Shown here: in pieces, positions 60,558 to 64,000 of the stretch
Layout of the letters: the number at the start of each line of letters is the position of its first letter
How positions within the stretch are numbered: the first letter of the stretch is position 1
Source: an uncultured Roseburia sp.
GTDB lineage: Bacteria > Bacillota > Clostridia > Lachnospirales > Lachnospiraceae
DNA: 64,000 nucleotides
Assembly (NCBI GenBank): GCA_945787015.1
Contig: CALZGM010000003.1
Span: 1-64,000 of the forward strand
Reading direction: 5' to 3'
Made by a program: the position numbers and the translations under genes
The notes under the pieces: model-generated
Seen by the model: only the letters and a program-made list of their open reading frames with translations
Databases searched by the model: none
Told to the model about the DNA's origin: nothing

Positions 60558-61436
60558 ATGCAGGGAAAGATTGTAAAAGGAATTTCCGGATTCTACTACG
60601 TTCATGTAGTAGAATCCGGAATTTATGAATGTAAGGCAAAAGGCGTTTTCAGAAATCAAAACATTAAACCGCTGGTAGGTGATGATGTAGAAATTGCCAT
60701 TATTGATGAAGAAAACAAAAAAGGAAATATCGAGTCGATTTTGCCGAGAAAAAATGAACTTATCCGGCCGGCAGTAGCCAATATTGATTTGGCACTCGTG
60801 ATTTTTGCTGCGGCGAAACCACAACCGAATTTTAACCTGTTGGACCGATTCCTGATTATGATGGAATACCAGAGGGTTCCGGTTGTAATTTGTTTTAATA
60901 AACAGGATCTCGTGACAGAAGATGCATTAAGAGAGATTGCCGGAGTATATGAAAACTGTGGCTATACGGTGATGCATACCAGTGCATGTGAGGGTCAGGG
61001 GATTGAGGAATTAAAAACCTTATTACGGGGGAGAACAACAGCGGTGGCAGGTCCTTCCGGTGTTGGAAAATCTTCGCTGGTGAACTGTCTGCAGCCGAAT
61101 ATTCAGATGGAGACCGGAAGCATCAGCAAAAAAATTGAACGCGGAAAGCACACAACCAGACATTCTGAGATTATTCCGATTGAAGGGGATACCTATATTA
61201 TGGATACACCGGGGTTTAGTACTTTATATATTCCCGGATTTCAAAAAGAGGATTTGCAGCAGTTTTATCCTGAATTTGCAGTGCATGAGCCTTATTGCAG
61301 ATTCAAAGGCTGTAGTCATATAAATGAACCCGAGTGTGGTGTCAAAGAGGCAGTTGCACGGGGGGATATCAGTAAGATTCGATATGAGAATTATAAGCTA
61401 TTGTACCAGGAATTAAAGGACGTAAAGAAATATTAG
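60558..61436 (+). CDS. rsgA: ribosome small-subunit GTPase RsgA
   Basis: 292 residues. Circularly permuted GTPase: an OB domain (1-70), then G4 CFNKQD, G1 GPSGVGKSSL, G3 DTPGFST, and the zinc motif CRFKGCSHINEPECGV. It matures the 30S subunit. Its first codons (about 9-22) coincide with a perfect 16-bp inverted repeat, while the encoded residues (SGFYYVHVVESGIYEC) still match the family. Follows prkC by 15 bases. Confidence 0.96.
   Translation: MQGKIVKGISGFYYVHVVESGIYECKAKGVFRNQNIKPLVGDDVEIAIIDEENKKGNIESILPRKNELIRPAVANIDLALVIFAAAKPQPNFNLLDRFLIMMEYQRVPVVICFNKQDLVTEDALREIAGVYENCGYTVMHTSACEGQGIEELKTLLRGRTTAVAGPSGVGKSSLVNCLQPNIQMETGSISKKIERGKHTTRHSEIIPIEGDTYIMDTPGFSTLYIPGFQKEDLQQFYPEFAVHEPYCRFKGCSHINEPECGVKEAVARGDISKIRYENYKLLYQELKDVKKY
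60584..60621. repeat. perfect 16-bp inverted repeat inside rsgA
   Basis: TTCCGGATTCTACTAC (60584-60599) and its exact complement (60606-60621) enclose GTTCAT. The stem begins 26 bases after the rsgA start. In mRNA it would fold very stably near the initiation region, so it may influence rsgA translation or mRNA stability. Confidence 0.9.
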
Positions 61437-61440
61437 GAGA

Positions 61441-61507
61441 AACAAGGAGGCTAAATCCTCTCCTCACCAAGTGGTTCGGATTTTGCTTCGCAAAACAAGG
61501 AGGATAT
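61441..61507 (+). promoter_or_regulatory. duplicated Shine-Dalgarno leader before rpe
   Basis: ACAAGGAGG occurs twice, at 61442-61450 and 61495-61503. Only the second is followed by a start codon. Between them are a CCTCTCCTC segment that could pair with either copy and a small hairpin TTTTGC/GCAAAA (61481-61495). This may tune rpe translation, or be a leftover of a duplicated start. Confidence 0.45.
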
Positions 61508-62161
61508 ATGAACTGTCTATCACCATCTATTTTAGCTGCTGATTTTTCAAATTTGGGCGAGCAAATCAGACTGCTCGATGAAGCAGGTGCGCAGTATGTA
61601 CATATTGATGTTATGGATGGACTGTTTGTCCCAAGCATTTCTTTTGGGATGCCAGTAATGAAATCAATCCGTGGATGCACAGACCGTATTTTTGATGTAC
61701 ATTTAATGATTGAAGAGCCGGACCGGTATATCAATGATTTCGCAGAAGCGGGAGCAGATTTAATTACAGTACATGCAGAGGCATGTAAACATCTGGATCG
61801 TACCATTTCAGCCATCAAGGAAAAGGGATTGTTAGCAGGAGTTGCGCTAAATCCGGCCACTCCGCTTTCTGAAATTGAGTGGGTATTACCGAAGGTGGAT
61901 ATGGTTTTACTTATGTCTGTAAATCCGGGATTTGGTGGACAGACTTATATTTCTTATGTAACAGATAAGATTCGCGAATTAAAGAAACTGATTGACAAAA
62001 AGGGGCTTAAAACAGATATTGAAGTAGATGGCGGTATCAACCACGAGAATGTGACAGAAGTATTGGATGCAGGTGCCAATATTATTGTTGCAGGCAGTGC
62101 AGTTTTCCGTGGAGATATCGAAGAGAATGTAGAGCGTTTTCTGTCTATTTTAAGTGAATAG
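61508..62161 (+). CDS. rpe: ribulose-phosphate 3-epimerase
   Basis: 217 residues, TIM barrel. SPSILAADFSNLGEQI, VHIDVMDGLFVPSISFG, DVHLMIEEP, VNPGFGGQTY and IEVDGGINHENV hold the catalytic Asp pair and the metal ligands. It interconverts ribulose-5-P and xylulose-5-P. It is followed by thiN, and shares the rsgA-rpe-thiN order of Firmicutes. Confidence 0.97.
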   Translation: MNCLSPSILAADFSNLGEQIRLLDEAGAQYVHIDVMDGLFVPSISFGMPVMKSIRGCTDRIFDVHLMIEEPDRYINDFAEAGADLITVHAEACKHLDRTISAIKEKGLLAGVALNPATPLSEIEWVLPKVDMVLLMSVNPGFGGQTYISYVTDKIRELKKLIDKKGLKTDIEVDGGINHENVTEVLDAGANIIVAGSAVFRGDIEENVERFLSILSE

Positions 62162-62174
62162 AGGCAATAGAATC

Positions 62175-62828
62175 ATGTATCAAAGAATATTGATTGTTTC
62201 TGGTGGAAGCATAGAAGATACATTCGCCAAGAATTGGATGATACAATATCATCCGGGTTATACGATTGCAGCAGATTCTGGAATGGAGTTTTTTTATCGA
62301 GTGGGAAGAGTGCCAGATATGATTATCGGTGATTTCGATTCGGTAAATTCAGATACATTACATTATTTTAAAGAAAAAGAAACAATCATCTGGAAAGAAT
62401 TAAATCCAATCAAAGATGATACCGATACGGAATTTGCAATTCGACAGGCAATTGCATTAGGTGCAGAAGAGATTACCGTTTTAGGTGGAACAGGAAGCCG
62501 GCTTGATCATGTTATGGGGAATGTTTCGCTACTTGGTATTGGCCTAAAAGAGCAGGTTTTCATTCAATTAGTTGATGCACATAACAGAATACGGATGATA
62601 AATAAGTCTATTTCTATAAAAAAGGATGAACAGTTTGGAAATTATGTATCACTCATTCCATATCAGGGAAATGTAACACATATGTATCTGAAAGGGTTTA
62701 AGTATCCATTAGAAGATTTTACCATGGAGCCATTTTGTTCTATTGGTATTAGTAATGAGATTTTAGAAGAGGAAGCAGAAATCCTTTTTGAAGAAGGAAC
62801 TTTATTAGTAATTGAAGCGCGAGATTAG
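62175..62828 (+). CDS. thiN: thiamine pyrophosphokinase
   Basis: 217 residues from ATG 62175; a GTG at 62154 overlaps the rpe stop but is less like the family start. The pattern ILIVSGGSIED, AADSGMEFFYRVGRVPDMIIGDFDSV, DDTDTEFAIRQAI and GGTGSRLDHVMGNVSLL is diagnostic. It makes thiamine diphosphate from thiamine and ATP. Last gene of the priA operon. Confidence 0.93.
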   Translation: MYQRILIVSGGSIEDTFAKNWMIQYHPGYTIAADSGMEFFYRVGRVPDMIIGDFDSVNSDTLHYFKEKETIIWKELNPIKDDTDTEFAIRQAIALGAEEITVLGGTGSRLDHVMGNVSLLGIGLKEQVFIQLVDAHNRIRMINKSISIKKDEQFGNYVSLIPYQGNVTHMYLKGFKYPLEDFTMEPFCSIGISNEILEEEAEILFEEGTLLVIEARD

Positions 62829-62915
62829 GGACATTTCTTCTGCCACGATGAGAGCCTTTGGTCACGACGAGTGTTCCTTAGCGATGACTCTTTCAATCAC
62901 TCCACGAGGTGTCCC

Positions 62916-62955
62916 GGTAAGGCGGTTTAGCTGCCGAACTTAAGATACCTTTTTT
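62916..62955 (+). terminator. terminator of the priA-thiN operon
   Basis: GGTA pairs with TACC around an inner GGCGG/CTGCC stem-loop, followed by six T. Confidence 0.6.
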
Positions 62956-63001
62956 ATGTAGAAATATGTTGGATGAACGTACATATTCGATTTTATGTTG
63001 A

Positions 63002-63109
63002 AGATTGCAGTTGGAATTAAACATAACAGACGAAGCACTTGAACAGCATCTGGAATCGAATATTGTTTTTTTACGATTAGATGATGAAAAAAGGAAAATT
63101 CATAAGTAG
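63002..63109 (+). pseudogene. 3' gene remnant (unknown)
   Basis: A plus-strand frame opens right after a TGA and ends at TAG 63107-63109, with no start codon. It reads LELNITDEALEQHLE, then SNIVFLRLDDEKRKIHK, like the soluble tail of a small protein. Parent family not recognised. Confidence 0.4.
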
Positions 63110-63196
63110 TGATTTTTATATGGAAGGATGATTGTAGATTAGATATATAATGCGATTACCTTCCATATTTCAATTTATTGAAATAATTAGTAGTGA

Positions 63197-63358
63197 GTCA
63201 TCTTGCAGTTTAACTTACTGTGCGAGCATAAGGAAACTTATGGTAGATATATTGCAGTCAATCAAGACAATGACATTATCTTTGTTATGAAAAAATGGTC
63301 ATCGAGTTATAAAGGTGACAGTGATTATTCCGGAAATGCGATTCCATTACGGAAATAG
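63197..63358 (+). pseudogene. second 3' gene remnant (unknown)
   Basis: A plus-strand frame of about 53 codons between TGA (63194-63196) and TAG (63356-63358), with no start codon near its head. It reads QFNLLCEHKETYGRYIAVN, then QDNDIIFVMKKWSSSYKGDS. It looks like a true protein end separated from its beginning. Not recognised. Confidence 0.4.
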
Positions 63359-63397
63359 AAACTTCAGGTTGTACCTGAGAATAGTATAAATAATTAG

Positions 63398-63425
63398 AGC
63401 CGGTGGGAATCCCATCGGCTTTAAC
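63398..63425 (+). terminator. terminator-like hairpin
   Basis: AGCCGGTGGG and CCCATCGGCT form a 10-bp stem with one G-U pair and a 3-base loop, then TTTAA. It follows the second remnant and was probably its terminator. Confidence 0.65.
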
Positions 63426-63541
63426 TATTATCCGGGCTGTTTGGAATGGTCCAGATACATTCATTCATTCAAATAATACGACATAATGACCGGCTTAAGG
63501 TATCCTCGATGAGTTTACAGTGAAACTCAATTTGTTGTTTG

Positions 63542-63579
63542 CTTTCTCGCTTAAATATGTTGGAACTTGAGCGAGAAAG
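63542..63579. repeat. 10-bp inverted repeat
   Basis: CTTTCTCGCT and AGCGAGAAAG enclose an 18-base loop, 34 bases before the promoter of the AbiEi-like gene. It could be an upstream regulator site or an old terminator. Confidence 0.5.
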
Positions 63580-63612
63580 TAATGGAAATAAAATATTTGC
63601 CGGAAAAATCCT

Positions 63613-63640
63613 TTGACAATAAAGAAAAATTGGATATAAT
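63613..63640 (+). promoter_or_regulatory. promoter of the AbiEi-like gene
   Basis: TTGACA, a 16-base spacer and TATAAT. Confidence 0.85.
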
Positions 63641-63653
63641 AAAAGTGAAATAG

Positions 63654-63669
63654 ACAATTTCAAAATTGT
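63654..63669. promoter_or_regulatory. candidate autoregulatory operator
   Basis: ACAATTT and AAATTGT, separated by CA, form a 7-bp dyad just after the -10 element and before the ribosome binding site. AbiEi-type antitoxins repress their own promoter through inverted repeats, so this is a fitting target. Confidence 0.55.
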
Positions 63670-63685
63670 GAGAGGAGAGTTCTGT

Positions 63686-64000
63686 ATGTTATATGATTAT
63701 ATTATTACCAATTATCAAAAAGATGAACCAATCTTTCTTGCAGAGCTTCCTGGCAAATCCAGAGAATCTGTTAGGCAAGAGATGAAGAAACTTACAGACG
63801 AAGGAAAAATAGAGCGGTTATACAATGGCGTGTATTATCGTTCTTACAAAACTATTTTGGGAACTAAGGGAAAAGTTTCGGTTGATAAATTTATACAAAA
63901 GAGGTATCTGGAAGCGAATGGCGAGATATTCGGATATATCACAGGTATCCAACTTGCCAATATGTATGGTTTTACAACGCAAAATCCGTCTTGCTATGAG
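63686..64000 (+). CDS. AbiEi-like antitoxin / DUF6088 regulator (partial, cut by window end)
   Basis: 105 codons are present; the gene runs off the window. GAGAGGAGAG precedes ATG 63686. The N-terminal winged helix is seen (FLAELPGKSRESVRQEMKKLTDEGKIERLYNGVYYR), followed by VDKFIQKRYLEANGEIFGYITGIQLANMYGF, the pattern of DUF6088 / AbiEi-family proteins of type IV toxin-antitoxin systems. A nucleotidyltransferase toxin gene (AbiEii-like) would be expected just outside the window. Role in phage defence is by family analogy only. Confidence 0.75.
   Translation, partial: MLYDYIITNYQKDEPIFLAELPGKSRESVRQEMKKLTDEGKIERLYNGVYYRSYKTILGTKGKVSVDKFIQKRYLEANGEIFGYITGIQLANMYGFTTQNPSCYE

Larger units (their letters stand above)
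62829..63685. other. 857-base region without an intact gene
   Basis: It begins with an unexplained 88-base segment bounded by GGGACA and TGTCCC (62828-62915) with four short, imperfect CACGATGAG-like words. A terminator follows, then two decayed coding fragments (63002-63109 and 63197-63358), a terminator-like hairpin, a 10-bp inverted repeat, and a promoter and operator for the next gene. The DNA looks like the junction between the core operon and an accessory region. Confidence 0.65.

Overview
The window reads as low-GC chromosomal DNA of an anaerobic Firmicute, most likely a member of the Lachnospiraceae (Clostridia). I infer this from gene content and order: a dgt-dnaG-rpoD-trmK block, a priA-def-fmt-rsmB-rlmN-prpC-prkC-rsgA-rpe-thiN block, aspartate carbamoyltransferase with a separate PyrI subunit, DUF5685-DnaJ and PadR-linked membrane proteins. 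Strong AGGAGG ribosome binding sites and TTGACA/TATAAT promoters fit too. No species can be named from the sequence alone.

Layout. 1-6.5 kb: eno, then a minus-strand operon for a reduced type IV pilus or pseudopilus machine (transglutaminase-like lipoprotein, PilC, four small membrane-anchored pilin-like proteins, PilT). 6.6-10.6 kb: secG, rnr, smpB and tmRNA (export, RNA decay and trans-translation). 10.7-16.8 kb: signalling genes (TPR-GGDEF protein, two-component system, lipoprotein, CheV). 16.8-22.2 kb: an acidic membrane protein, hisH, hisF, ung, a FliD-like protein and mnmA. 22.2-25.5 kb: a Fur-family regulated putative metal exporter, and a PadR regulator with a SEDS-like membrane protein.

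25.9-30.9 kb: an integrated element of about 5 kb in the 3' end of a tRNA-Leu(CAG) gene, bounded by 21-bp direct repeats. It encodes two different tyrosine recombinases and a replication protein joining an HUH (rolling-circle) nuclease to a superfamily 3 helicase. That is the Rep layout of CRESS-DNA viruses and of the bacterial plasmids related to them. It also carries GTGACCACC iterons beside rep, and paired GTCACAC-type repeats near both ends. I saw no capsid, relaxase or cargo gene. This is the most interesting object in the window.

31-37.7 kb: a second tRNA-Leu, acetyltransferases, a YaiI/YqxD protein, an acyltransferase with an XRE-AbrB regulator, and a LexA-boxed SOS operon (small unknown protein, Y-family polymerase, SRAP/HMCES-type protein). 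37.9-48.2 kb: dgt, dnaG, rpoD, trmK, a TGS-uridine kinase-like protein, rnpB, a second pilT and the DUF5685-DnaJ pair. 48.2-50.6 kb: pyrBI and two small membrane-associated genes. 50.7-62.8 kb: a long translation, replication-restart and Ser/Thr-kinase operon. The last 1.2 kb holds decayed coding fragments and the start of an AbiEi-like antitoxin gene that runs off the edge.
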